NCBI RefSeq assembly: GCF_049275935.1
Contig: NZ_CP184830.1
Coordinates: 5,704,001 to 5,768,000, forward strand
Direction of reading: 5' to 3'
Length of the DNA stretch: 64,000 nucleotides
Source of the DNA: Endozoicomonas_A sp049275935
GTDB lineage: Bacteria; Pseudomonadota; Gammaproteobacteria; Pseudomonadales; Endozoicomonadaceae
This document shows, one piece after another, positions 17,967-27,246 of the stretch (position 1 is the stretch's first letter; the number at the start of each line of letters is the position of its first letter). The position numbers and the translations under genes were made by a program. The notes beneath the pieces are model-generated. The model made no database searches. It was not told where the DNA came from and saw nothing but the letters and a program-made list of their open reading frames with translations.

Positions 17967-17996
17967 AAAAAAAACAGGCTAGTTACCTGTTTTTTT
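17967..17996 (-). terminator. Hairpin terminator between tRNA-Cys and tRNA-Leu
   Basis: AACAGG, loop, CCTGTT with A and T runs on both sides, so it can act on either strand. Lying inside the tRNA cluster, it would partly or fully uncouple tRNA-Leu from the upstream tRNAs. Confidence 0.7.
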
Positions 17997-18001
17997 GAAT
18001 T

Positions 18002-18075
18002 TGGAGGCGAGTACCGGAGTCGAACCGGTCTAAATGGAGTTGCAGTCCACTGCATAACCGCTTTGCTAACTCGCC
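18002..18075 (-). tRNA. cysT: tRNA-Cys (anticodon GCA)
   Basis: 74 bases with encoded CCA, acceptor stem GGCGAGT/ACTCGCC, T loop GGTTCGACTCC and anticodon loop CTGCAAC. All arms fold normally. Confidence 0.95.
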
Positions 18076-18174
18076 TTTTATCTCTTGAGAGACTGGATCG
18101 GGAACGGGTTTCGCCACTGCCATGTATAGACAAACCCAACCTTTCTCAGCTCGCAGACTTATCTGTAATTGAAC

Positions 18175-18250
<76 letters not shown>

Positions 18251-18835
18251 AATGAAGATAATTTAGGACTTCTTCAAAGTCCGGAGCAGGAAACGAGACT
18301 CACTCTTTAACTCTGAGGCGACCCCAACCTTGGCAAGGTTGTGCTCTACCAACTGAGCTATTCCCGCAATGAAGATAATTTAGGACTTCTTCAAAGTCCG
18401 GAGCAGGAAACGAGACTCACTCTTTAACTCTGAGGCGACCCCAACCTTGGCAAGGTTGTGCTCTACCAACTGAGCTATTCCCGCAATGAAGATAATTTAG
18501 GACTTCTTCAAAGTCCGGAGCAGGAAACGAGACTCACTCTTTAACTCTGAGGCGACCCCAACCTTGGCAAGGTTGTGCTCTACCAACTGAGCTATTCCCT
18601 CAATGAAGATAATTTAGGACTTCTTCAAAGTCCGGAACAGGAAACGAGACTCACTCTTTAACTCTGAGGCGACCCCAACCTTGGCAAGGTTGTGCTCTAC
18701 CAACTGAGCTATTCCCGCAATGAAGATAATTTAGGACTTCTTCAAAGTCCGGAGCAGGAAACGAGACTCACTCTTTAACTCTGAGGCGACCCCAACCTTG
18801 GCAAGGTTGTGCTCTACCAACTGAGCTATTCCCGC
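18251..18835 (-). repeat. Five tandem 117-bp units carrying tRNA-Gly-like sequences with an altered T arm
   Basis: Units start at 18251, 18368, 18485, 18602 and 18719 and are almost identical (18485-18601 ends TTCCCTC; 18602-18718 has AACAGG). Each holds an 82-base tRNA-Gly(GCC) copy plus a 35-base linker. Acceptor, D and anticodon arms match the real tRNA, but the T arm is replaced by a segment about 10 bases longer without TTCGA, and no CCA is encoded. The acceptor stem still pairs through a G-U. The array lies between a strong promoter and the true tRNA-Gly, so it is probably transcribed. Either tRNA pseudogenes spread by tandem duplication or non-canonical tRNA-like RNAs. Confidence 0.9.
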
Positions 18836-18893
18836 ATTTGTATTCGTCAGTGCTTGAAGCGTTTGGGCTTCGTCTCCGTCGAAGATGCTGCGT

Positions 18894-18921
18894 AGTTTAA
18901 GAATATTTCGTCTGCTGTCAA
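18894..18921 (-). promoter_or_regulatory. Sigma-70 promoter of the tRNA cluster
   Basis: TTGACA (18916-18921) and TAAACT (18894-18899) are 16 bp apart on the minus strand, followed by a GC-rich stretch as in stringently controlled tRNA promoters. It lies between the pgsA stop and the first tRNA-Gly-like unit. Confidence 0.75.
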
Positions 18922-18938
18922 TAGATTGGAGCAACGAA

Positions 18939-19505
18939 TTAGCTTTCAGCCCTAGAGAATGGTGTCAGATCAGGCCATGCCGCATGAAGGTATACGTACA
19001 TGGACCAGAGTGTGAGGATCGCAGAAATGTAAAGCAGTGCCAAACCAATATAACCAATCATGGATTCCAGGGGAGCAGGTGCAAGCAGTAACAAGGTAAT
19101 CGCCATCATTTGCCCGGCCGTTTTAAATTTTCCGATCATATTCACCGCCACACTGGTACGCTTTCCTATTTCGGCCATCCATTCACGCAGAGCAGAAATA
19201 ACGATTTCCCGACCAATAATGATAACAGCGGGTATGGTCATCCAGGCTGCCCTGAATTCGTCGACCAGCAGACACAACGCTGTTGCAACCATGATTTTGT
19301 CTGCTACAGGATCAAAAAAAGCCCCGAAGGGTGTGGTCTGATTCCAGCGCCTGGCAAGATATCCGTCAAACCAGTCAGTGACAGCAGCTGCTGCAAAGAT
19401 GCCTGCACAAAGGGTGTAACGCATCTCAATGGGCAGGTAGAAAATCAAGACCAGAAAAGGAACCAGAACAACGCGTAGCATCGTCAAAGTATTTGGAATA
19501 TTCAT
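18939..19505 (-). CDS. pgsA: CDP-diacylglycerol-glycerol-3-phosphate 3-phosphatidyltransferase
   Basis: Catalyses the committed step of phosphatidylglycerol synthesis in the inner membrane. The 188-residue protein has the CDP-alcohol phosphotransferase motif D-x2-D-G-x2-A-R-x8-G-x3-D-x3-D (DWFDGYLARRW at 44-54, then GAFFDPVADK at 61-70), with all acidic residues kept, and about five hydrophobic helices. It lies downstream of uvrC in the same direction and upstream of the tRNA cluster, as in Escherichia coli. The assignment is secure from motif, length and context. Confidence 0.97.
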   Translation of the reverse strand: MNIPNTLTMLRVVLVPFLVLIFYLPIEMRYTLCAGIFAAAAVTDWFDGYLARRWNQTTPFGAFFDPVADKIMVATALCLLVDEFRAAWMTIPAVIIIGREIVISALREWMAEIGKRTSVAVNMIGKFKTAGQMMAITLLLLAPAPLESMIGYIGLALLYISAILTLWSMYVYLHAAWPDLTPFSRAES

Positions 19506-19697
19506 AGCAACAGATAACTAACCATGATGTGAAAACAGTGCTGAGATCTTTGTATAAGAGCCCCCATACAACCTCGAATGGTCTGGTGCAGATGGAGACC
19601 CGACAGACTGTCGTTGAAAGTATTTACAGCCGCATAAGTTACACAGTCAGGAGACAGAGTACAAACCCGAATCCAGAAGCCTGTCAATTTCGGCCTC

Positions 19698-21551
19698 CTA
19701 GGAACCATGTAAATGAGCATGTATTTGCTCTGCCAGGTTCTGACTGATTCCCTCGACTTTTGCCAACTCATCTACTGGTGCATTCATTACGCCATGACGC
19801 CCTCCGAAGAACTTGAGCAATGCAGAACGGCGTTTGGCACCAATGCCCGGAATATCTTCCAGAGTTGATCGCTTTCTGGCAACACTGCGCTTCTGCCGGT
19901 GGCCGGTAATGGCAAACCTGTGTGCCTCGTCTCGTATATGTTGAATCAGTAGCAGAGCGCCATCTTGTTCCAGTGCAGCTAGCTCCCTGCCCTTATAGAT
20001 GAGTGTTTCAAGACCTGGTTTTCTGGAAACTCCTTTAGCGACACCCAATAAAGGAATATGTTGCAGAGACAAATCGTACATGACTTCCTCTGCCACCCTC
20101 AACTGCCCCTTACCGCCATCAATCAATATCAGACCAGGTGTGTTCTCTGGATGCTCAGCCAAGCCTTTATAACGCTTATGTAAGGCTTTCTTCATGGCTG
20201 CATAATCATCACCGGGCTCAATGCCTGTTATGTCGAAACGCCGATACTGGCTTTTATCAGGCCCATCCTGATTAAAAACAACACAGGAGGCAACAGTTGC
20301 TTCTCCCATGGTATGACTGATATCAAAACATTCAAACCGGGTTAAAGGTTCTTTCAGCTTCAGCAGCTTACCCAATTGTTCCGTGCGCTTGCGCTGGTGA
20401 GTTTTCCCGGCCAGCTCAGACTGAAGGCTCATCTGTGCATTTTTTTCTGCCAGCTTCAACCAGTCCTGCCGCTCTCCCCTCACCCGATGCTTGATTTTGA
20501 CACTTTTACCCGACAACTGACTTATTCCCTGCTCTAGCACCTGACAATCCTCCATGGCAATGGGCAGGATAATCTCAGAGGGAAAATTGCGACTGTTGGC
20601 GAGCTTGATATAAAATTGGGCCAGAAATTCTGACAGGTGATCTTCCGGCTGAAGATCCAGTCTGAAGTTCGGAAAATAGCTCTTGTGACCCAATAGCTGA
20701 CCATTGCGGAAAAAAAGTACCGCAAAACAGACCTTACCCATCTGGTTGCTGTAACCGACTATGTCAGCATCGCCGGTGCTGCGGTTCACCGACTGCTGCT
20801 CCTGGACATGTCTGAGCTGGCTGATCTGATCCCGAATTTCAGCTGCCTCTTCAAACCTCAATGCTTCAGCCTCATTCTCCATTCTCTTGATCAGTTTACG
20901 GATGAGTTGTTGACTCTTTCCTTCCAGAAACTGACGAGTATCCTGCACATCTTGCTGATACTCTTCCGGCCTGACCAGATTGACACACGGAGCCTTACAG
21001 CGTTGAATCTGGTGCTGGAGACAGGGACGGCTTCTATTGCGAAAATAACTGTTCTCGCACTGCCTGACTTTGAACACCTTTTGCAGTAGATTCAGACTTT
21101 CCCGCACGGCACCGCCACTGGGATAAGGGCCAAAAAACAAGCCTTTCTTGCTTTTACTCCGACCTCTCTGATAGCCAATGCGAGGGTATTCATCTTCTAA
21201 AGAAAGATAAATAAAGGGATAGGACTTATCGTCTCTGAGAAGGATATTGTAAGGCGGCTTCCGGTCCTTGATGAGGTTTTGCTCCAACAGCAGAGCCTCC
21301 AACTCGGAGTTGGTAATGGTAACCTCTATAGTGTGTATCTTGCTGACCAGTGCCATGGTTTTGCTGGTCAGACCAGTAGGACGAAAGTAACTGGAAAGAC
21401 GGTTTTTAAGATTTTTCGCCTTACCGATATAGAGGGTATTCCCGAGATTGTCCCGCATGTCATAGACACCCGGTTGTCTGGGCGCCTGTTTTAGAAAAGC
21501 CTTGTGATCGAAGCGCTCTTTTTCTTCACCCTGAACCATTGAGCCTGTCAT
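19698..21551 (-). CDS. uvrC: UvrABC excinuclease subunit C
   Basis: UvrC makes both incisions around DNA lesions in nucleotide excision repair. The order is complete: GIY-YIG nuclease (GVYDMRD, TLYIGKAKNLKNRL) near residues 28-60, UvrB-binding helix (EAEALRFEEAAEIRDQI) near 225-241, RNase H-like endonuclease (ECFDISHTMGEATVASCV; LILIDGGKGQL), and C-terminal helix-hairpin-helix (LEDIPGIGAKRRSALL). Length 617 is typical. The start could be ATG 21551 or the internal ATG four codons on; both leave all domains intact. It is flanked by uvrY and pgsA in the conserved gammaproteobacterial order. Confidence 0.97.
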   Translation of the reverse strand: MTGSMVQGEEKERFDHKAFLKQAPRQPGVYDMRDNLGNTLYIGKAKNLKNRLSSYFRPTGLTSKTMALVSKIHTIEVTITNSELEALLLEQNLIKDRKPPYNILLRDDKSYPFIYLSLEDEYPRIGYQRGRSKSKKGLFFGPYPSGGAVRESLNLLQKVFKVRQCENSYFRNRSRPCLQHQIQRCKAPCVNLVRPEEYQQDVQDTRQFLEGKSQQLIRKLIKRMENEAEALRFEEAAEIRDQISQLRHVQEQQSVNRSTGDADIVGYSNQMGKVCFAVLFFRNGQLLGHKSYFPNFRLDLQPEDHLSEFLAQFYIKLANSRNFPSEIILPIAMEDCQVLEQGISQLSGKSVKIKHRVRGERQDWLKLAEKNAQMSLQSELAGKTHQRKRTEQLGKLLKLKEPLTRFECFDISHTMGEATVASCVVFNQDGPDKSQYRRFDITGIEPGDDYAAMKKALHKRYKGLAEHPENTPGLILIDGGKGQLRVAEEVMYDLSLQHIPLLGVAKGVSRKPGLETLIYKGRELAALEQDGALLLIQHIRDEAHRFAITGHRQKRSVARKRSTLEDIPGIGAKRRSALLKFFGGRHGVMNAPVDELAKVEGISQNLAEQIHAHLHGS

Positions 21552-21642
21552 GGAGTGTTAATACTGTCGATTAATTTCGAACAGTATACTGACAAACTAA
21601 CCCAGAGACCTACTGAAACTTTAGTTCAGAGCTTACGGCTGA

Positions 21643-22299
21643 TTAGACAGAAACAATATCCTGCCCCACTTCAATCAGGCCACATCGAATGGCCAGATGA
21701 GTTAACTCCACATCACTGTTTATTTGTAGCTTCTCAAAAATACGGTAGCGATAACTGTTCACCGTTTTACTACTCAGACACAGCTTGTCTGAAATAGTTT
21801 GCACCTTTTCACAGTTGACGATCATCAGGCATATCTGCATTTCCCGGCTGGAAAGTTTTTCAAAGGGGGAGCCGGAGGAAGGACGTAACGATTTCAGTGC
21901 CATTTGCTGTGCAATATCAGGGCTAATGCAACGCTTGCCAACGACCACTGACTTGATGGTGGTCACCATCTCGTCGATACTGATGCCTTTGGTCACGTAC
22001 CCGGCTGCACCGGCTTCCATCAGCTTGGCAGGATAAAGCTCATCATTGCAGACGGTGACAGCAATGACCTGAATTCCCGGGAATGACTGATTAATTCTGC
22101 GGGTGGCTTCCAAACCACCAATGCCTGGCATACGAACATCCATCAAGACAACCTGAGGCTTCAGGCTTCGACATTTCTCAATGGCTTCTTCCCCACTGCT
22201 GGCCTCTCCGACAATGACCAGCTCCTGTACATCAGAAAGCATACGGGATAGCCCCGTTCTCACCAGATCATGATCGTCAGCAATCAGTACGCGAATCAT
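21643..22299 (-). CDS. uvrY: Response regulator UvrY/GacA
   Basis: The output half of the BarA-UvrY (GacS-GacA) two-component system, which drives small RNAs that sequester CsrA/RsmA. ATG 22299 gives the family start MIRVLIADDHDLVRTGLSRM; the upstream ATG at 22311 would add four unlikely residues. The receiver has the acidic pair DD, the phospho-acceptor in VVLMDVRMPG, and the switch Lys in YVTKG. The C-terminal LuxR-type helix-turn-helix (LSSREMQICLMI, LCLSSKTVNSYRYRI) is intact. It precedes uvrC as in related genomes. The sensor kinase gene is not in this window. Confidence 0.95.
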   Translation of the reverse strand: MIRVLIADDHDLVRTGLSRMLSDVQELVIVGEASSGEEAIEKCRSLKPQVVLMDVRMPGIGGLEATRRINQSFPGIQVIAVTVCNDELYPAKLMEAGAAGYVTKGISIDEMVTTIKSVVVGKRCISPDIAQQMALKSLRPSSGSPFEKLSSREMQICLMIVNCEKVQTISDKLCLSSKTVNSYRYRIFEKLQINSDVELTHLAIRCGLIEVGQDIVSV

Positions 22300-22383
22300 G
22301 AAACACTCCAACCTGCATCTTTATAGTTGTTATTTTCCTAATCCGTCTCTTACTTCCCTGATGGTAAATCATTCCAATGCCAC

Positions 22384-22423
22384 CAAAAAAGCCTGTGCAC
22401 GAATAATACCGTACAGCAGGCTT
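22384..22423 (-). terminator. Terminator of the etfBA operon
   Basis: AAGCCTG and CAGGCTT on the minus strand form a stem followed by TTTTTT, about 40 bp past the etfA stop. The loop is long (about 20 bases). Confidence 0.65.
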
Positions 22424-22462
22424 ATTATGCTACCAGCCTGATAGCAACATCAGACTCTGAAA

Positions 22463-23392
22463 TCAGAGTTTGCCTTCCAGCTCTGGTACAGCTTCAAACA
22501 GATCTGCTACCAGACCATAGTCGGCTACCTGGAAGATAGGCGCTTCTTCGTCCTTGTTGATGGCAACAATGACTTTAGAGTCTTTCATACCTGCCAGGTG
22601 CTGGATCGCACCGGAAATACCTACAGCAACATAGAGGTTGGGAGCAACAATCTTGCCGGTCTGACCGACCTGCATGTCATTAGGAACAAAGCCTGCGTCC
22701 ACCGCAGCACGAGAAGCTCCTACGGCAGCACCCAGCTTGTCAGCCAGTTTGTACAGGATTTCGAAGTTTTCTCCATTACCCATACCACGACCACCGGATA
22801 CTACGATTTTGGCACCACCCAGCTCAGGGCGATCAGACTTGGCCATTTCTTCACTGACAAAAGAAGAAATACCTGCATCGTGGGCAATATCCAACTGTTC
22901 AACAGCTGCACTGCCACCTGTAGCGGCGACAGGATCAAAGCCGGTACCACGAACGGTGATAACCTTCACAGGAGCACCACTCTGTACTGTTGCGATGGCG
23001 TTACCGGCATAGATAGGACGGGCAAAAGTGTCAGCATTATCTACGCGGATAATGTCAGAAATCTGATCAACATCCAGCAGAGCAGCGACACGAGGCATAT
23101 AGTTTTTACCGCTGGTGCTGGCAGCACTCAGAATATGGCTATAGCCTTTGCCCAGTTCAGCAACCAGCAAACTGACATTTTCTGCCAGCTGATGCTCATA
23201 GGCGGCGTTGTCCACAACCATAACCTTGTTGACACCTTCAACGGCTGATGCTGCTTCGGCAACAGAACCACATCCGGACCCGGCGACTAATACATGAACA
23301 TCATCGCCTATTTGGCGGGCAGCCGCTACAGTATTCAGAGTGGCTGCGCCCAAGGCTGCATTATCATGTTCTGCAACTACGAGAATAGCCAT
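22463..23392 (-). CDS. etfA: Electron transfer flavoprotein subunit alpha
   Basis: The FAD-carrying subunit of ETF, which collects electrons from acyl-CoA and other dehydrogenases. The 309-residue protein begins MAILVVAEHDNAALGAATLN, typical of the family. The FAD-binding C-terminal block is clear: VVSGGRGMGNGENFEILYKLADKLGA, split here as VVSGGRGMG and LADKLGAAVGASRAAVDAG, then QVGQTGKIVAPNLYVAVGIS and AINKDEEAPIFQVADYGLV. Its start overlaps the etfB stop by one base (TAATG), indicating translational coupling. Confidence 0.97.
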   Translation of the reverse strand: MAILVVAEHDNAALGAATLNTVAAARQIGDDVHVLVAGSGCGSVAEAASAVEGVNKVMVVDNAAYEHQLAENVSLLVAELGKGYSHILSAASTSGKNYMPRVAALLDVDQISDIIRVDNADTFARPIYAGNAIATVQSGAPVKVITVRGTGFDPVAATGGSAAVEQLDIAHDAGISSFVSEEMAKSDRPELGGAKIVVSGGRGMGNGENFEILYKLADKLGAAVGASRAAVDAGFVPNDMQVGQTGKIVAPNLYVAVGISGAIQHLAGMKDSKVIVAINKDEEAPIFQVADYGLVADLFEAVPELEGKL

Positions 23393-24141
23393 TAGATTAC
23401 CTTCGCTTCTGTTTTCAGTTTTTCGATCAGTTCATCAACACTGCCCACACGGATACCGGCACTGCGCTCGGCGGGCGGCTCAACTTTCAGTGTGTTCAGG
23501 GAGGAAGTTACCTCAACACCCAGATCTGCAGGTGTTTTGACGTCCAGAGGTTTACGCTTGGCCTTCATGATGTTAGGGAGGGAAGCATAACGAGGCTCAT
23601 TCAAGCGCAGGTCAGTCGTCACGATAGCGGGCAGTGACAGGGAAACAGTCTGCAGACCACCGTCAACTTCACGAGTGACACAGGCCTTACCATCTTCTAC
23701 AGTCACTTCAGAGGCGAAAGTACCCTGAGGAAGACCAGACAGTGCCGCCAGCATCTGACCGGTTTGGTTGTTATCACTGTCGATGGACTGTTTACCCAGA
23801 ATCACCAGATCTGGCTTTTCTTCATCAACAATGGCTTTCAGCAGTTTGGCAACAGACAGAGAACCGAGCTTTTCTTCGGTTTCTACCAGAATGCCGCGAT
23901 CAGCACCCAGAGCCAGAGCGGTGCGTATTTGCTCCTGACTCTCTTTGGTACCGAGAGATACGACAACGATTTCACTTGCAACACCCTTTTCCTTCAGTCT
24001 CACCGCTTCTTCAACAGCAATTTCACAGAAAGGGTTGATGGCCATTTTTACGTTCGTCAGATCGACATCACTATGGTCCGCTTTTACACGAACCTTGACG
24101 TTATAGTCGATGACTCTCTTAACGGCTACAAGAATTTTCAT
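23392..24141 (-). CDS. etfB: Electron transfer flavoprotein subunit beta
   Basis: The AMP-binding partner of EtfA. The 249-residue length is normal. The start MKILVAVKRVIDYNVKVRV and the blocks MAINPFCEIAVEEAVRLKEK, LVILGKQSIDSDNNQTGQML and LPAIVTTDLRLNEPRYASLP are family signatures. It is the first gene of the etfBA operon, which lies about 520 bp from the divergent gene for ETF-ubiquinone oxidoreductase, so all parts of the electron-transfer route from dehydrogenases to the quinone pool are encoded side by side. Confidence 0.97.
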   Translation of the reverse strand: MKILVAVKRVIDYNVKVRVKADHSDVDLTNVKMAINPFCEIAVEEAVRLKEKGVASEIVVVSLGTKESQEQIRTALALGADRGILVETEEKLGSLSVAKLLKAIVDEEKPDLVILGKQSIDSDNNQTGQMLAALSGLPQGTFASEVTVEDGKACVTREVDGGLQTVSLSLPAIVTTDLRLNEPRYASLPNIMKAKRKPLDVKTPADLGVEVTSSLNTLKVEPPAERSAGIRVGSVDELIEKLKTEAKVI

Positions 24142-24659
24142 GGGTTCGCAGCCTTCCTTATTTATACTATGACTGGATACTTGGTTGTGAGGCAGGGCAT
24201 GAAATCTCCGAAAACATCGCGCGGAGCATCAATTGTTATCATTGTTTCACATCACTGCTGTGTGGGCAGTCTAACAGCACGTCAATAAGGGTTCAAACCT
24301 ATGTTCAAGATTGATGATTATCAAGCAGTTTTATGAACAATTTGTCTGACCAGTGCCTTTTATTAGAGCACCCGAACATTATCGCATATTCTGCAAACTG
24401 CCTCAGAGGCATCTCATTGGCAGAAAGCCACCTGACACTCTTCTGCGTCGAACGGACTCCGACTCAGCGAATGCTGGTTATTTGCGTATGAGACAGTATA
24501 ATGCAGAAAAAAATTCAAACAACTGTTTGATTTTCATGCTGGCAGATTCTTCTGACAACGGCAGCCGGAAAATTTAACCGGAAAAGTTAAAGCGTCATCA
24601 GATAAAAAATAGTGTATGAAAATCACCATATGATAACTCGGTGAGGGAGGGGATTCATT
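24142..24659. other. Divergent control region between etfB and the ETF-QO gene
   Basis: About 520 bp without a supported gene. A TATAAT hexamer occurs at about 24496-24501 on the plus strand but without a good -35 at the right distance. Short open frames here have no family signature. Both operons probably have their promoters in this stretch. Confidence 0.5.
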
Positions 24660-26318
24660 TTGGAACGCGAGTCTATGCCATTCGACGTGGTAATTGTGGG
24701 CGCTGGTCCATCCGGTTTGTCTGCAGCATGTCGTCTTATGCAACTGTCACAGGAAGCGGGTCAGGAACTCTCTGTCTGCGTCGTTGAGAAAGGATCAGAG
24801 GTAGGAGCACACATCCTGTCCGGCGCCGTATTCGAACCCACTGCTCTGAATGAACTGTTTCCTGACTGGAAAGAAAAAGGTGCGCCACTGAATACCGCTG
24901 TCGCATCCGACGATATCTACTGGTTGAGTTCTCAGGAAAAGGCTCTGAAAGTGCCGGGGGTCTTTGTACCCAAGACCATGCACAACGAAGGCAATTACAT
25001 CATCAGCCTGGGTAACCTCTGCCGCTGGCTGGCCGAGCAGGCAGAAAGCATGGGTGTAGAAGTTTTCCCAGGCTTTGCTGCCAACGAAATTCTGTTCAAC
25101 GAAGATGGCAGTGTTAAAGGGGTTGCTACTGGTGACATGGGCATCTCTGCCAATGGCGAGAAAAAAGACAGTTACATGCCTGGCATGGAACTGCACGCCA
25201 AATACACCCTTTTCTCAGAGGGCTGTCGTGGTCAACTGGGCAAAGAACTTATCAGCCGTTTTAATCTGGACGAAGGTAAAGACCCTCAGCATTACGGTAT
25301 AGGCATCAAGGAGTTGTGGGATATAGCTCCAGAGAACCACTCTCAGGGCCTGGTAGTGCACACCGCTGGCTGGCCTCTGACTGAAAGCGGCTCAACCGGT
25401 GGTGGCTTTCTTTACCACATTGAAAACAATCAGGTCGTTCTGGGTCTCATTACCGACCTGAGTTACTCCAACCCCCACATCAGTCCGTTTGAAGAGTTCC
25501 AGCGTTACAAGCAGAGTCCAACCATCAAGAAATTCCTCGAGGGAGGCAAACGGGTTTCTTACGGAGCCCGCGCTCTCACTAAAGGTGGACCTCAGTCCCT
25601 GCCAAAAATGACCTTTGCCGGTGGTATTCTGATCGGTTGTGATGCCGGCACCATGAACGGTGCCAAAATCAAGGGCTCTCATACGGCCATGAAGTCCGGC
25701 ATGTTGGCGGCTGAAGAAGTTTTCAAGTCAATCAGCACTGGTTCCGAAGGTGGTGAAGATCTCACCTCTTACGCCCGGGCTTTTGAAAACTCCTGGCTGG
25801 GTGAAGAGCTTAAGGCGCAGAGAAACTTTGGACCGGCCATGCATAAGTGGGGCAATTTTGTGGGTGCCGGCTTTGCTTTTGTCGACCAGAATATTTTTGG
25901 CGGCAAGCTGCCGTTTACCCTGCATGATAAAACACCCGACTATGCAACCCTGAAACCAGCCGCTGATAGCAAGAAGATTGATTACCCAAAACCGGATGGA
26001 GTCATCAGCTTTGATCGCCTGAGTTCTGTGTTCCTGTCCAACACCAACCATGAAGAAGACCAGCCCTGCCACCTGAAACTGGCGGACGCATCAATTCCTC
26101 TGAAAGATAATCTGCCAAAATACGACGAGCCTGCTCAGCGTTACTGTCCGGCTGGTGTCTATGAAATTGTCGAAGAGGAAACGTCCGGCGAACAACGCTT
26201 CCAGATCAACAGTCAAAACTGTGTTCACTGTAAAACCTGTGACATCAAGGACCCTGCTCAGAACATTACCTGGGTAGCTCCGGAAGGTACCGGCGGCCCT
26301 AACTACCCGAACATGTAG
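24660..26318 (+). CDS. Electron transfer flavoprotein-ubiquinone oxidoreductase
   Basis: Passes electrons from ETF to ubiquinone at the inner membrane. The FAD motif VVIVGAGPSGLSAA lies near the start, with FAD blocks (GAHILSGAVFEP; GCDAGTMNGAKIKGSHTAMK). The C-terminus holds the 4Fe-4S site, CPAGVYEIV followed by NCVHCKTCDIKDP. I place the start at TTG 24660: GGAGGGG lies about 7 bases upstream and the residues MERESM before FDVVIVG match the Pseudomonas homologue. The alternative ATG at 24675 is too far from that ribosome site. The 552-residue length is standard. Confidence 0.96.
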   Translation: MERESMPFDVVIVGAGPSGLSAACRLMQLSQEAGQELSVCVVEKGSEVGAHILSGAVFEPTALNELFPDWKEKGAPLNTAVASDDIYWLSSQEKALKVPGVFVPKTMHNEGNYIISLGNLCRWLAEQAESMGVEVFPGFAANEILFNEDGSVKGVATGDMGISANGEKKDSYMPGMELHAKYTLFSEGCRGQLGKELISRFNLDEGKDPQHYGIGIKELWDIAPENHSQGLVVHTAGWPLTESGSTGGGFLYHIENNQVVLGLITDLSYSNPHISPFEEFQRYKQSPTIKKFLEGGKRVSYGARALTKGGPQSLPKMTFAGGILIGCDAGTMNGAKIKGSHTAMKSGMLAAEEVFKSISTGSEGGEDLTSYARAFENSWLGEELKAQRNFGPAMHKWGNFVGAGFAFVDQNIFGGKLPFTLHDKTPDYATLKPAADSKKIDYPKPDGVISFDRLSSVFLSNTNHEEDQPCHLKLADASIPLKDNLPKYDEPAQRYCPAGVYEIVEEETSGEQRFQINSQNCVHCKTCDIKDPAQNITWVAPEGTGGPNYPNM

Positions 26319-26327
26319 CTCGGGTTA

Positions 26328-26366
26328 CACAGAAAAGGAGCCATCAGGCTCCTTTTCTGTTTTATG
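26328..26366 (+). terminator. Terminator of the ETF-QO gene
   Basis: AGAAAAGGAGCC, short loop, GGCTCCTTTTCT and T run, directly after the ETF-QO stop. The symmetric A/T flanks may also stop the convergent gene at 26402. Confidence 0.9.
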
Positions 26367-26401
26367 GATGCTCAGGCAGATTTATTGACTCCCATCCCGG
26401 A

Positions 26402-26977
26402 TCAGTATTCAGGTTTTATACTGCCAATGGTGAAAGTTTGACCGTGACTGTTGAGGCACAACTCTACATCATCATGCCCCGTAGATTTTTCTTCTGCCAT
26501 CTCAATGAGTTGATAGAAGACGTTACGATGAACCAGAGCATCCAGCTGAGCCCTGACTCTGATGTACGGTGAAGGCTCTCCCGTCGACGAATCAATATTC
26601 ACCCACAAAGGATGCTCTCGATCCAGAGTCACTTTATCACCTACGTTAGTAGTGAAAGTCAGGCCATTGTCATTATTTTCAACGGAGACAGCCACAAACG
26701 GAGCATCTTCTACCTGGATTCTCACCTTCTCTACCGGGGTCACCAGATAAAAACAGTCATCCTCATCATGCCTGAGAATGTTAGAAAACAGTTTAACCAT
26801 GGACTCTCTGGCTATGGGTGATCCCATGTAGAGCCAACTGCCATCCCGACAGATTTTCATGTCTATATCCCCACAAAAATCGGGATTCCATGAATGAACA
26901 GGAGGTAACCCCTGCTGTTTCAGGAGAGGCTTCATGCTCTCAGCCAGCTGTCCGGGTGATATGGATTGATCACTCAT
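26402..26977 (-). CDS. DUF1285 family protein
   Basis: A conserved proteobacterial protein of unknown function. ATG 26977 is chosen because GAGGGG precedes it and residue 1 then matches relatives; the frame extends upstream to 27055 without a ribosome site. Visible family features are WNPDFCGDIDMKICRDGSWL, then GSPIARESMVKLFSNIL, FYLVTPVEKVRIQVEDAPF and THPLW-like EHPLWVNIDSSTGEPSPYI. At 191 residues it is the usual size. It is convergent with the ETF-QO gene and divergent from the papain-like gene at 27247. Confidence 0.88.
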   Translation of the reverse strand: MSDQSISPGQLAESMKPLLKQQGLPPVHSWNPDFCGDIDMKICRDGSWLYMGSPIARESMVKLFSNILRHDEDDCFYLVTPVEKVRIQVEDAPFVAVSVENNDNGLTFTTNVGDKVTLDREHPLWVNIDSSTGEPSPYIRVRAQLDALVHRNVFYQLIEMAEEKSTGHDDVELCLNSHGQTFTIGSIKPEY

Positions 26978-27246
26978 AATTCGGCCCCTCAGTCTGTTGT
27001 CATTGTTCTGGCGAAACGTCAGTACTCGAATGAAACACGGATGCAACAAAGACATTATATCGTCTTAATGAGGACGCCGTCTGATTTATCTCTGCCGGAC
27101 ACTCGATCGATCCAGAAAGGATAGTTCGCAAGATCGAGATTAGAAGTCACCCATGACCCTATCAGGGATATGACAAATGCTACTATTTAAGTTGAAGCAC
27201 TGAAGTTATGGAGAAGTGCATAGTCGAAGAACGACAGGGAAAAACA

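Noticed and set aside
18286..18835. Annotating the five tRNA-Gly-like copies as functional tRNAs
   Set aside because: The T arm lacks TTCGA and is about 10 bases too long, and CCA is not encoded, so a normal translational role cannot be supported.
18731..18934. 67-codon minus-strand frame over the tRNA-Gly-like unit
   Set aside because: It is read through the tRNA-like repeat and promoter; no protein pattern.
24353..24577. 74-codon frame between etfB and the ETF-QO gene
   Set aside because: No ribosome site or family signature; lies in the expected divergent promoter region.
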